Source: Costus lasius
Lineage: Eukaryota; Streptophyta; Magnoliopsida; Zingiberales; Costaceae
DNA length: 64,000 bases
NCBI GenBank assembly: GCA_027563935.2
Contig: CM050451.1
Location: 26,117,565 to 26,181,564, forward strand
Direction of reading: 5' to 3'
The notes below the pieces were generated by a model. That model searched no databases and was not told the DNA's origin. It saw nothing but the letters and a program-made list of their open reading frames with translations. Position 1 is the first letter of the stretch; each line of letters begins with the position of its first letter. A program made the position numbers and the translations under genes. Positions 1 through 10,407 of this stretch are shown in pieces.

Positions 1-59
1 CTCCTCCTCCTCCTCCAATAGTGCCTCTTCTCTTCTAAAGGCCTCGCTGCTACCTGTTG

Positions 60-1941
60 TGTCTGTAAGTGCACGGATACTCGAAGTAATAAAATAGATA
101 TCGAACCACAGAGACCTTGTTGTCAAGTACTGAATAATCGATTTCTCGCTAGCTAGGCAATCGGAAAATAGTGAATCAAACTATCGAAAAGAACACGGAG
201 AAAATATCCGAGAGGAAATTGGGACTAGGGTTTATCTACTTTAATTTCTAATGACTAGATTAAGATAAGTATTTGTCAATCTAATTCTATTATGATAAAG
301 GTAAAATTTACTTTTTAAATAAATTGTCTCGCTCTTGCGCAGACAATCATACAAAAAACCGATCCCCACTCTCGCGCAAGATCTATTCAATGCTGAAAAT
401 ACGTAAACCATCAGCTAAGAATTCAAGGATCACTCTCGTGCATCCAAACTCTAGGTTGGTCACCTCAAGTGGAAACTCAAAGATCACTCTCGTGCATCCG
501 AGTTTCAACACTAGTTTTACTTAAGGGTTTCCAATGACTCGATACTCAATCTCTTGCAATATCAAATTAAGTCTACACATTAACTCAATCCAAAGTATCA
601 GAAATTCAACATGGCAATAAAATCACTAAAAATCAGAATTCGAAGAACTACCTAATCTCTTACGATAGTTCCAAACTCAACAATTCCTAGGGTTCCGAAT
701 TTCAAACAATCAACCTCTCAGTCTATTTTGCAAAACTCTAAAATATGCTGATATTTAAGACACAAAGGAGAATCAAAGAACTATCAATCACAAGAGTAAA
801 ATTATCATAAAGAAATTAGTTTGACAAAGTTAAGATTTTCTAGTCATTAAAAAATAAAGAGATTACACCCCCATGTCCCAAAGAAAGATTAAGCTACCAT
901 GATGAAGGAATTATAATAAAACATGTTTCTGTATGAATAGGAATCACAAAGAGGAGAAAAGAGTTACAAAACAGTGCTGTAATGAAATTACAGCACCGTA
1001 TTTGCCTGGAGTTAGCACTGTCACCGCTGTTTCATTGATTTCTCCTCCAATAGGAATCCTTTTGCTTTGAAACTTCAGATGCACGTTCTCCTTCACCAGA
1101 TGAAGCTCTCTGTCAAATTTCGTGGCCGGAGGTGGTCTGTAGGTGGAGAACCGATAAACCCTAGCAATTCCACCTCTCCCTCAATTTCTCCGTGGATTCG
1201 TATAAAATTCATTTCTTTCAGTCTGGTTATATTCTCCTCATTAAGACGAGTTTGCCTCTTCTTTCGGATCTCAATTTGGAGGTCTGGATCAAAAGATATG
1301 GTCTTTGTAAGAATTGAGCAGAAAAATTAGAATTCTGAGTTCCCAAATACGGCACCGTGAAAAGTCATACGACAGTGCCGTATTTCATTCTGTGAGTTCT
1401 GGGCAACAAATATGGTACTGTGGAAAACCTCACGGTATTGCCGTAATTTTTCCAAAAGTTTCTGGTCAAAAACGTCGGAATATACAGCACCGTGTAAACG
1501 ACCACGGCAGTGTCGTAGTTCCACCGAAACCTTTTGGTCAAAAATGTTGCAAAATACGGTACCGTGAAAGATTCTCTAGCAAATACGGTAGTGCCGTATT
1601 TTGCCCAAGAATGTCTGCTGAGAAATACGGTACCGTGAGAATTCATCTAGAAAATATGGTAGTACCGTATTTTAGCTAGATGGTGTATTTTGGCTTGAAA
1701 TTTGTTCTGTAGACTCCTCTTGATGATTAGAACTCATTCATGCATTGATATTGCTCGAAAACCAATGATAATAATGCCTTTTTACCTGAAATTGATCAAA
1801 AACTAAAGATTGTGTAGATTCCGAAGTATTTGGTAAAAAAAGATATAAAAGCAAAGTAAAAGAGTAAACTATGGCTCAAAAGACTACCAAATAAGTATGA
1901 AAAATACTATAAAATTTAAAGTCATAACTATCTCACCAACA
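60..1941 (-). mobile_element. Solo LTR, Athila/Tat-like gypsy type
   Basis: This is a stand-alone LTR-like block with no primer site or polypurine tract on either side, so it is probably a solo LTR left by recombination. Its left end (a CNGTAAGTGCAC-type start, then text about a locus 'in repeats of ATC, fixed by a CACAGAG step') resembles the ends of the other Athila-like LTRs in the window. The interior carries an inverted-repeat array at 1345-1680, as those LTRs do. The flanks are TGTTG (55-59) and TGGTG (1942-1946), a 5-bp duplication with one mismatch. The exact ends are uncertain by about 5 bp because TGTTG...CAACA (55-1941) would also make a normal LTR terminus. Orientation is by analogy with the other LTRs. 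Confidence 0.55.
1345..1680. repeat. Array of five inverted-repeat units inside the solo LTR
   Basis: Five units spaced about 70 bp apart each pair a left arm like AATACGGCAC with a right arm like GTGCCGTATT. Unit 1 has arms 1346-1355 and 1375-1384 (10 of 10 paired). Unit 5 has arms 1624-1633 and 1662-1671 (10 of 10), with GGTAC/GTACC in place of GGCAC/GTGCC, so both arms changed together. Unit 4 (1553-1562 / 1591-1600) has one mismatch. Units 2 and 3 are more decayed. Confidence 0.75.
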
Positions 1942-2078
1942 TGGTGCAACTGCAAGCTCCAAGAGCCCAGCAGAAGCAACAGCAGCGCAAGCTTGAGGTA
2001 CCATCTGATTTCTTAGTTGTAATACTTCACACACTCAACCTGATCATACGGTAGGGGGAGAGACGAGGGTATATATAG

Positions 2079-2084
2079 AATAAA
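2079..2084 (+). terminator. Poly(A) signal AATAAA of the host gene
   Basis: A canonical AATAAA lies 83 bp after the ancestral stop codon of the interrupted host gene, followed by T-rich DNA. Spacing and strand fit a plant 3' UTR. The LTR lies upstream of it, so this site may still end transcripts that read through the LTR. Confidence 0.4.
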
Positions 2085-3919
2085 CTGGCTTTATAGTTAA
2101 TTAATTAGATCATTCATTAGAAGAACTTTATATACATTTCAGCAGCTTATCTTTCAGAGATATTTTCATTGGTTGGTTCACATGTTGTCAAAAGTTTGCA
2201 AATAAATGTACAGTATTTCCCCATGAAAGTTCATGTCCTCTTGAAAACAATGTAAAGTAATCAACATAACTAAGTTGAGTAGTGGACAACGAAAATTTTT
2301 CAACCACTTATTAATATATTAATATATTAATAAATTAATATATTATTCAAGTGTGGTGTATATTAAGGTGGTCAATTTGACAACTTATTCAACCACTTAA
2401 TAATGGGGAATAATATTAATTTTTTTTCTCTCCTCGTTGTAAGAGTTCAGTATGTCTTTAGTTGCTGCCAATAATTTTAAATAACATATCTTCAAAGTTT
2501 CTTTTTTTCTTTCACATTGTGTTTTTTTAAAAAAAATTAAGAAAAAAAATAAAAAATAAAAAATTCAATATATTTTTTATTCTTTCCTTATAAATTTTGA
2601 TCCAAAGAAACATAGCTTAACGGTTTTAAAAAAGTGAAAGATATATCTAAAACCTCTAAAATTAGTAATTAATTTTATGGTTATAACTTATTTTGTTGCG
2701 TAAATTATTTGTGTTGTGATGGACACAAGTAGAAGCTTTATCATGGCACGTACTTATTTGAGTTAGATGAGACATTTCATATGCCCTTTTTCTCAAAAAG
2801 AGCCACATTTATGAGTGACGGCGGCTAGAGAGAAAAAAAAAATCCCTTGGTAGTTGAAATTTTCTATGCGAGATCTTGGAGTGAAAATTTGCTGCTCCGG
2901 GGTTAATTTCCGACGATCAATTTTTTTTTTTTTATCTCTTTCTTCGTCTTAATTAATTATGATTTTGGGTAATTTTCACACTCGGACAACTGGTGGATCT
3001 GTCCAGTAAACAACAATTATCAGCGCTCGGAGGAAAGGATCTTAGCTACAGTAGTAGGCAGTGACATATGGGTATTTTAACACCAATTACCATCATGACT
3101 ACAGTCGTAGGCAGCGACATAGTCGGATTATGTCTTACTGCTTTTTTATTAGTCTGATGGCCTACTTTTTACTGCATCAAATTAGCATCATGACCACATA
3201 TGGGTATTTTAACACCAATTGGAGCAGGAACAATAACAACACTTAAAAAATCATTATTGACCGAAGCTATATATCATATTTGAGCTGAAGAAATAGAAGA
3301 ACATTTCGTAATCTATGTAGAAGTTTAAAACGAGTGATTGGTGCAGTTTTTACTGGTGTCAATAGGAAGATGAAAATATTATCAGACGCCTCTAGTAACC
3401 GTCAATGTATTATGGATTTTGTATCTACTTGGGGTTAGGTACTAAGGGGTGATCTAAAATGAACATCTCATCTCATTAAAATCCATTGTCTATGCTCTCT
3501 TAACCTTGATTTATGATAATTTTGCTATTGCTTAGAATTCTCCCATTTTGGAAACTCTAACTAGAATTCTCCCATTGAATGGTTAATGTGCCTTCCTCAA
3601 TAGGAAAGTAAGGAATTAATTGTTGAATTTTGTTGTTGCTGTTTAGGCAAAAATGGTTAAGTTGATTAATATTGAAATACCATGCGGTTGTCTTTAAATT
3701 CACCTTATACTTATAAAGCTTTTTATTTAGTGGATTCTTGCTTCCAATAAATATAAATATTCATTATTAATTATCCTTAAATAGTTTAGGGAATTTTGAT
3801 TAAGAGATATATAAACAATATTATTTATAACATCTACCATAAAATAGCTTACAATTTGATATAAGACTCATAATTAGCCAAGAGATGGCTAGATAGTAAA
3901 TTTTGAGAATGAATATTTA
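2085..3919. other. AT-rich intergenic DNA, no gene seen
   Basis: Frequent stops occur in all frames, with long A and T tracts (2520-2580, 2920-2935) and a TTAATATA-rich stretch (2310-2345). No ORF has recognisable content. A 24-bp direct repeat is listed separately. A MITE is possible around 2260-2420, but I found no convincing terminal inverted repeat with a duplication. Confidence 0.6.
3065..3220. repeat. 24-bp direct repeat, two copies
   Basis: The 24 bases at 3065-3088 (starting CATATGGGTATTTT) recur exactly at 3197-3220. Between them lie related fragments such as CAGTAGTAGGCAG / CAGTCGTAGGCAG and ATCATGAC. This suggests a local duplication of about 130 bp that has since decayed. No coding meaning is apparent. 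Confidence 0.7.
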
Positions 3920-4323
3920 GGGTCTATTTGGCCCCGTTGTTAATAGCTTTATAACTGTGCTAAACTGTACTGTGCTGTACTATGTGCTGTACTATCAAAA
4001 TTTATAAGATTTTTGATTAATAGCTTTTTAACTAATGTCAAAATTTGAAATAATAAATAAATATATTATTTTAAATTATTTAAAATAATAATATTTTTTA
4101 TTTTTTTTAGTATTAAAAATTTTAATTATTTAAAATAATAATACTTAAATTTTAAATAAAATAATATAAATTACTTTTTTGAAGAAGCAAAAGCTACAAA
4201 AGCTTTAAATTGTAGCTTTTCCAACTTCTGTTTTTTTGCTGCTTTGGCTTTTCATTACCAAACAGTGTTCTTTCTGCTTAAAAGTTGATTAAAAGCAGCT
4301 TAAAAGCGGGGCCAAACAGGCCC
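3920..4323. mobile_element. Tourist-like MITE (PIF/Harbinger type)
   Basis: The 404-bp element has terminal inverted repeats: the left end GGGTCTATTTGGCCCCG pairs with the right end CGGGGCCAAACAGGCCC with two mismatches. It is flanked by the trinucleotide TTA on both sides (3917-3919 and 4324-4326). The interior is AT-rich and noncoding. GGGnCTGTTTGG termini with TTA/TAA duplications are typical of Tourist/Harbinger MITEs. It cannot move without a transposase from elsewhere. Confidence 0.8.
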
Positions 4324-4374
4324 TTAGTCTGAAAATAGTTTAACTTTATGAATTTGATTAATATTGGGTGCATG

Positions 4375-4600
4375 CGAATCTTTATATATCATTAATAAAT
4401 ATTCAATCTAGAAAAGGACTTATAAATATTTATTTATTTGATATGTATTCCATATAAGAAAGATATTTAAATATTTATGTGTCAAAAATAAATATTTAAC
4501 CTGTAAAAGAGATATAAATACTTATTTATTTGATATCATAGATATTTGGCTTATAAAGGATCATTCAATAAATATTCGACACATAAAGGATATATAAATA
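4375..4600. repeat. Degenerate tandem AT-rich repeat
   Basis: Three to four diverged units of roughly 60-80 bp share a core like AAAGGATATATAAATACTTATT followed by TATTTGATAT (near 4415, 4505 and 4580). Indels separate the units. No gene is seen in this stretch. Confidence 0.5.
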
Positions 4601-6155
4601 CTTATTAATTCGAGTTGGGCACCTACATTCATGCGTGAACTCACGCTTCGTGATTCGACACAATTCTCACTCTATGAATTTGCGTCAACTTCAGTGACAT
4701 GATCGCACACCTAATGTATTGATGATGAGAGCTCGCCATTACTCAGTCTGGATATGCTTTGAGATTTGTGTTAAATTATGAAAGCATCAGGTATGAGCAT
4801 TTATACAGCTGTCATAAACTAGGAAGTACCCGGTCCATGCATTGATTTTAGGTCGGTCAACTCGTACGTAACTTCAAATTTCGGGGTCGTCGTCATCTTC
4901 CATTCGGAGGAGGGCTCCTAATTTATCGTTTCTTCTGCTCATCGCTTCTAATCGTCAAAGTAAATCCTCTTCTTACTCCTTTTTCTTTTCATAAAAATAC
5001 TTTTTCCTTCTGCCTCCTAATAAAAAGATTCACTGTGTAATACCTTTTTCTTTTAACATCAGCATCCTCATTTTTCTGTTCTGAGAAGAACACTCACTAC
5101 TGTTTTGAGATAATTAGCTTTCTTTTTGGGTTATTTAGGCGTTTGTAAATGACGCTCACAAAGAGATAGATAATCTTTGATTAAAACCTTGGAACGAGAT
5201 TCATAATTGAAAATTTTAAAAAGCACCATGATCATGATCAAGCTCCCAATTAATTTCCCTATGGATCAATAAGTTTTTGATAGCTGAAATGCAACAATAT
5301 CTAGTCAAAAGGGATTTAAACTTTTGATTTTCTTCGCTTGATTGAAATGATGCTTCTAATAGTTGACTTTAAATTTAAATCAAATTCCATTCTACTGAAA
5401 AATATTTAATGAATGAACCTTTTATTTTATTTTATACACTAATTAATAATTACAACTCTCAATCCTCCGTAACAACTCTTTGCAAGCAAGACTGAAACTG
5501 ATACGTTTGATTGAAGCATTGACTTAAACTACTTTCTCAAACAAATGCATGATAGTGATGCACTAGAACTTCGTTTGCTCTGTTCTTCTTATTATATTCT
5601 TCAAGATCTAACTTTTCTTTCATTTTTAATGTAATTTTATTTCTTTTTGTATATCTAGGCGACAATAATTTTAGTAGAGTTTTTTCTCTTGCTGGGAATT
5701 TCTGTACCAGTACAAGGACAGAAAGGTATGACCCCTAGTTAAGTTATTATTAGAAATTAAAATTTCACATCTTTTAATAGTTCTCCTTGATTCACATATG
5801 TGAACATACCTCATGATCCTTTTTATTATTTTTTTAACTTTTATTTTCTCTTTTAGATACGAAATTAAGTTATTTTTTTATAGAAAAGTCAGTGGGAAAA
5901 AAATTTAGATGAAAAAAAAAATTACTTTTCTTTGTGCATAGAAAGGTATTTCCCCTTCTGTGTATTTTCGAAGAGAGAAAAATGCATGAAAATGAAAGAA
6001 AACCTATGTTTTTACTGTTTTGTAGTGCAGACAGAAAAACTTGAATAAAAAAGCAAATAGAAAAACTGACAATTTTTTCATTCATTCTTATCCTCCCAAA
6101 TCCGGAGGAAAAGCACAATAAAATACTATGCTATCATCTGCTCCCTAACACATAC
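4601..6155 (+). other. Host intergenic or intronic DNA with one weak exon candidate
   Basis: A possible TATA motif (TTTATACA, about 4799-4806) precedes a C/T-richer stretch (4870-4960) that could be a 5' UTR. The rest is AT-rich and intron-like. Only 5659-5725 looks exon-like. The minus-strand open stretch at 5870-6118 is low-complexity A/T and is not called. Confidence 0.3.
5659..5725 (+). other. Candidate host exon (possible signal-peptide exon)
   Basis: A pyrimidine-rich tract and TATATCTAG acceptor precede 67 bp that end at AAAG before GTATGA, a good plant donor. In one frame the exon reads IILVEFFLLLGISVPVQGQ, a hydrophobic core followed by small and polar residues like a secretory signal peptide. 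A second frame is also open, there is no ATG in the exon, and I found no upstream exon supplying one. Element F would sit in the following intron. Weak prediction; RNA-seq would settle it. Confidence 0.22.
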
Positions 6156-7651
6156 TGTAAGTGCAAAGTAATATCGCAATAATATAAAAGATTGATGATC
6201 CCATTTAGAGTAAGGTTAATTACTAGTAAATATAAGTTTTAGAAGCTAAGCAATTCAAATTGGGGTTTTAAAAATAAGTCTATTAACTTTAACCAAATAA
6301 AACATAGGAAATCAAATATAACTACACAGAAGGTATCAATAGGAGAGATATCAGGACTTTGGTATCCATCACATTGATGAATCTATCTGACTTTAAACTT
6401 ATCTGTTATATGAGTTTATAGTATTGCATAAGGAATTTTTCCTCTAATACAGGTTGCTCCCTTGCGAACGGTACAACTTGGTACTCACCTAAAACGACCT
6501 CCTACTCGTGTGGTGAATTGTTTTAGATAAATCCAATGAATTTCATGAAAGATTATGTTACCCTTGAGTGAACCCTAACTACCTTTATGTTAGAACTTCA
6601 CAAGTTATACTTAAAGGATCCGCCAACACGATCCTCCTTGCAGTCAGGATCATGTCGACTAACACACAACACTACGTGGCCAAAGCAATATCATGAAATA
6701 GCAACAACTAAGTAAAATATGCTAATATAATTCTCAAAATAACAGGACAAGTTCAAATCACATGATAGAAAAAATCAACGAGTTTCAACCGAGTCCCGAA
6801 TAGGGTTTTAAGCTACAAGATCAATATAATTCCGCATAAATCTCTCCAAATAACCAAGAAAATGACAAGCAATCATTAAGGATAGGAAGGAACGTATTCT
6901 CTAGAAATCATGAAGATCTGTCACGAAATCACTTCAAAATCCCCTCCGAAAGAGTTGTCACCTGTTCCATTCACCCTAGCTGCTTCGCTTTTAAATCTCT
7001 GTCTGATTGGGCAACAAGAAAAAGGGATTTTATATTCCTTTGATTCGCCTCCCTCTTAACTTTCTAAAATGTATTTTCCTTCCTTTTTTGGAATTTTTCT
7101 AAGCTTCAAATCAAGAAAAAAATCAGAAGGAACTCGGAAACTCAGTCGCAATCATGGGTGAACACGAGTGCGTTCACCCGGTTGTGAAGTGTTTTGTGTA
7201 GATTTGCGAAGTAAGAATCATGGCCAAAGACTTCTGAGTTCACCTGGCCGTGAAGTGTTCTGTTTCTTTCTAGAAAAATGTCTTCGATGAAATCACGATC
7301 GAACACCAAAATCTTGGGTTGACTGTGAAGTGTTTTGTAAAATTTCAGACCTTCAGGCAAATCACAAGTGAACCTCAAAATTTTGGGCTAGCCGTGATTT
7401 TCAAATAAGCTCCGATTGATCCTAAATTTGTTGTGTAGCATTGTCTCCTCATAAGAAATCACTCCATGATTTTAGAATCTCCAAAACCTCCAAAAATGAG
7501 TAATTTTACTTGAAATAGCACAAATATGAGGGACAGTGAATATTCTGAAGCAAACAAGTAAATAAGTCTATATAGAGCATAGAAACATTAAAATTAGCCT
7601 TGTTTTCAGATGAAATAATACTAGAAATCACTATTAAAATGCAAGATATCA
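6156..7651 (-). repeat. 3' LTR of element F
   Basis: The inner end is clear: ...GATATCA followed by the CTCCCAGACTTAGATC motif that also borders the LTR of element D. The outer end is set at TGTAAGTGCA (6156) by similarity to the solo LTR at 60, but a start as far out as 6139 is possible. Without the 5' LTR the duplication cannot be checked. A TATA-like TATAAAAT lies on the minus strand near 7038-7045, downstream of the inverted-repeat array. Confidence 0.65.
7150..7396. repeat. Inverted-repeat array in the F LTR (U3 region)
   Basis: About four units of 50-65 bp share ATCANGGGTGAAC ... GTGAAGTGTTNTGT. The best unit has perfect 8-bp arms GGGTGAAC (7156-7163) and GTTCACCC (7172-7179) around an 8-nt loop. 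The array lies upstream of the TATA-like box on the minus strand, where a U3 enhancer would be. Confidence 0.7.
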
Positions 7652-8748
7652 AATACTCCCAGACTTAGATCTTTATTTGTCCTCAAGCAATAAACTAAGA
7701 TGAAATTCATGATAGGTGTGGAAGTAATTATTCAAGTTAAAAATATGCATCCAAATCAGAGAATATCCATGAGTGGTCCATGATCCAGATAGAAGAAATC
7801 AAGTAATTAGATAACGTCCAAAATGTTCAGCAGTTAGGTCCCACAATCTCTAGAAGTCAAGTTGTTCAGCTAATGGCATACAAAGAACTCAATTAAGCAA
7901 ACATACTACTGATGCAAATCCAAAACATCCAAAATCTACTTGTTGGGTTAGACACAAATGTATTATTGGGGAAATAAGCTCTAGTGTGATCACTTCTTAT
8001 TGTATCTAGGTTAAAAGTCAAAACCAAAGAGATATTAGATTTCAACTCACAACTTACGTACCACTGTCAATTTTTCGCAATGTCAAGTAGAAGAGTCTCT
8101 TTTAGAGTTCAACTCACAATTTAGGTACCACTGCTAATTTTTCGCAGTGCCAAGTAGAAGAGTCTAAAATTATTTTTTTAACATAATACAGGTAGTGCTC
8201 TTCATCACATATGTAATCACCCCCCAACAAGAAGCAAGGACTCAAAGAATGAATAAGTAAATATGTACCTTAATATGAAATCGTATGTATATTACTAGCA
8301 TGTCATCATTAAACATTCACAGAAATATGTGACCCACTAATTAAGAGTTTCAAACATTCTAATCAAATGATTTCAGAATCATAGAATAAATGGACATGAT
8401 CATAGAGTATATTCTAATTAGATAGTGTATTCAACAAATCATAATTACTCCATGCCATGCATAAATTCAATCTCAAAGTTTATACATATAGCTATCATAG
8501 GAACATAATTCGAGTCACAACATGTTCATTAACTAATTGATCGGTTGAATTGAGATTGCCTAAATAAAAATAATTTCATTAAAGCATAATAAGCAAATCA
8601 TTATAGCATGAACCAAATTATCATAGTGTAATTATCTAAAGCATGATAACATCCATTCATAATTCAATCTATAAATATGACTATCATATCTTGACAAACC
8701 AGATAAAATCAACTCACACATGACAACATCAGAAACATAATATAGGAC
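7652..8748 (-). other. F 3' noncoding region next to the LTR
   Basis: There is no coding content. It begins with the CTCCCAGACTTAGATC motif, which holds the minus-strand polypurine tract (CTGGGAGTATT) just before the LTR. It also carries the 58-bp hairpin pair at 8041-8165. The layout matches the same part of element D. Element A interrupts it at 8749. Confidence 0.6.
8041..8165 (-). repeat. Tandem pair of 58-bp hairpin modules (element F)
   Basis: Copies lie at 8041-8098 and 8108-8165, each from TTCAACTCAC to AGAGTCT. In the middle CACTGC and GCAGTG form a stem with a 9-nt loop (copy 2 perfect). In copy 1 the altered base still gives a U-G pair in minus-strand RNA. The same module, also twice and also 58 bp long, occurs in element D at 57362-57419 and 57443-57500. 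Confidence 0.85.
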
Positions 8749-10407
8749 TGTTGGGAAACCCCGGAGACATTTTACAAATTTTTGGCATTAAGATAATACA
8801 TGCGCAGCGGAATCAATGTCCCCGAAACAGGCCAGTCCCAAAAACCCAGTGCGGATCGTCAAGCAAGGGGATCGACACGATGTGATAGAAAGTACCTTAA
8901 GCGAGCAAAGAGATGTCAATGTTGTGATAGGCGCCCAAGCGTGCGCCCTCTGTAGTTTCACACACACGGACTCCTCGAGCTCTCTTCTTCCGCGCTTGGT
9001 GCTAGCCTCGGGAAGAAGATTCAAGCCTTATGTTCTCCGTCTTCAACTCTGCACTACCTCCAAGGTGTATGCGCCAAGAAGAAAGAGAGCAGAAGTAGTC
9101 GCCAAGTCCAAGTCCTTCTTGCGCCAAGAGGAGGAGAAGAAGACTTGTGCTTGCGGCTAGATGTTGGAGGAAGAGAAGTTGCGCCAAGAGCCTCCAAGCT
9201 TTCGCCCCTCTCTATTGCTTACGCCTCCAAGGAATTGTCACTCATGAGAGGGGGCGGCTAGGTGCTCTTTTATAGGGCAAGAGGCAGTTTGTGAAAGGCT
9301 AGGATCAAGACAAGTGGGCGGCTAGGATGAGAAGGTTTTAGGCAAGGAAAGTCTCCAAGACATTTCCATAATTCTCATTCAACCATTCCTTTTGTGCCCA
9401 TGCCTTTCTTTGTGCGCCAAGGCCTTGCCTTGCGCCCCAAGCAATGCCATAGAGGCATTCATTCCATAAGGGATAAAGGGGGGAGGCGCCAATTGCTTCC
9501 TTATGAAGCAAATTGTGCCACTTCTTCTCTTCATGACAACTTATTAGTGAGCCCAACTTAGCAATGGGCCTAGCCCAAAGACCATTACCCATGTTAACCA
9601 AGCGATTGGATCCGATCCAACTTAACCCATGGTCAAATGAGGCTAACCATGGTTAATTCGGCCAATATGCTAAAAGTAGAAGTTGGCTCCAATAAGTTTC
9701 TTCCATCTCATCATGCCCATTGGCGCTGATGAAATCTCCAAAATAGATCCGAGTTATCCAATAACTCGATCATAAAGCTTCCCGATCAATACGAGAACTC
9801 GAGTGTCTTGGTGTGTGACCCTGTAGGTTCCTTTGACGTTGGCAGTGCAGACCTGAGGTCTCACAAGCAGTGAGTGGCACCTAGCAGTGCATCGCTGCTA
9901 CCCAAGTCATCAGAATGGATATTGACATTGACATCCCCATCATCGCAACAGGTGCAGATACATTACAGTCCCTTTGCCGAACTGATATCCGATTGGACAA
10001 GTGTGTCATCACTTGTTTTCATCCAAACACATGGCTATGACTAAAACAGGTTCTCACCTGGGTATGGCCATACACTCTCAGTCATAGAACCATAGAGGAG
10101 CTCCATGGATATCATACTTCCCTAAGGAAGGGGCAAATCCTTTGTCTGTCCATTGACCTTCTCATATGGGTCGTGACATGCTCAATGACAACCGTTATGA
10201 CCTCCCATCTACGGCGAGGTGTTAGGTTGTATCAAAGCAAGTCCCTAACCATATAGAATGATCAATGACCTCAAGTCAAGGGATCAATGCATCTCCTGTC
10301 ACTTGTGAGGATAACTCATGACACCAAGTCATAGCCTCACAGCGGGTCTTTCCAGTATATCCTCCAATGATATACCCATGTGTCTGCGTTAGCACCACGT
10401 ACCTAAC
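8749..10407 (-). repeat. Element A 3' LTR, first part (split by B)
   Basis: This aligns with the right LTR of A from its first base. It is interrupted after ...GTACCTAAC by element B. A minus-strand TATAAAAG box lies at 9267-9274. Open frames on both strands here (8788-9601, 10276-10485) are LTR sequence, not genes. Confidence 0.9.
9267..9274 (-). promoter_or_regulatory. TATA box in the A 3' LTR
   Basis: Minus-strand TATAAAAG. The matching site in the 5' LTR (about 25944-25950) reads TATGAAAG, so the LTR that would drive the element has lost the consensus. Confidence 0.5.

Larger units (their letters stand above)
1..1996 (+). pseudogene. 3' end of a host protein-coding gene, split by a solo LTR
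   Basis: From base 2 only one plus-strand frame is open. It starts with a run of serine codons (the CTC/TCC repeat) and runs into the LTR. If the LTR plus one copy of its 5-bp duplication is mentally removed, the frame continues without a shift from codon 53-55 into 1946-1996 and ends at TGA 1994-1996. This gives a Ser/Ala-rich C-terminus of about 16 further residues. A poly(A) signal follows 83 bp later. As it stands, the frame reads 12 codons into the LTR and stops at TAG 95-97. The start of the gene lies before the window and no domain is visible, so the protein cannot be named. The frame continuity is seen directly. That it is a real host gene is inference. Confidence 0.5.

Noticed and set aside
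1345..1680. Regularly spaced palindromic units resembling a CRISPR array
   Set aside because: Units are diverged, spacers are not unique sequences between identical repeats, and the context is a plant LTR.
55..1946. Alternative ends TGTTG...CAACA for the first solo LTR
   Set aside because: These ends are well formed, but the flanking pentamers (CTACC and TGGTG) do not match. The 60-1941 reading, with TGTTG and TGGTG, needs only one mismatch. Both give the same host frame.
2260..2420. Possible MITE with TCAACCACTTA-type repeats
   Set aside because: The related stretches are in direct, not inverted, orientation and I could find no flanking duplication.
3061..3246. 61-codon plus-strand ORF
   Set aside because: Made from the local direct repeat, with no homology or codon signal that I can see.
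6139..6160. Target duplication of element F
   Set aside because: The outer end of the 3' LTR is uncertain by up to 17 bp and the 5' LTR is outside the window, so no pair can be tested.
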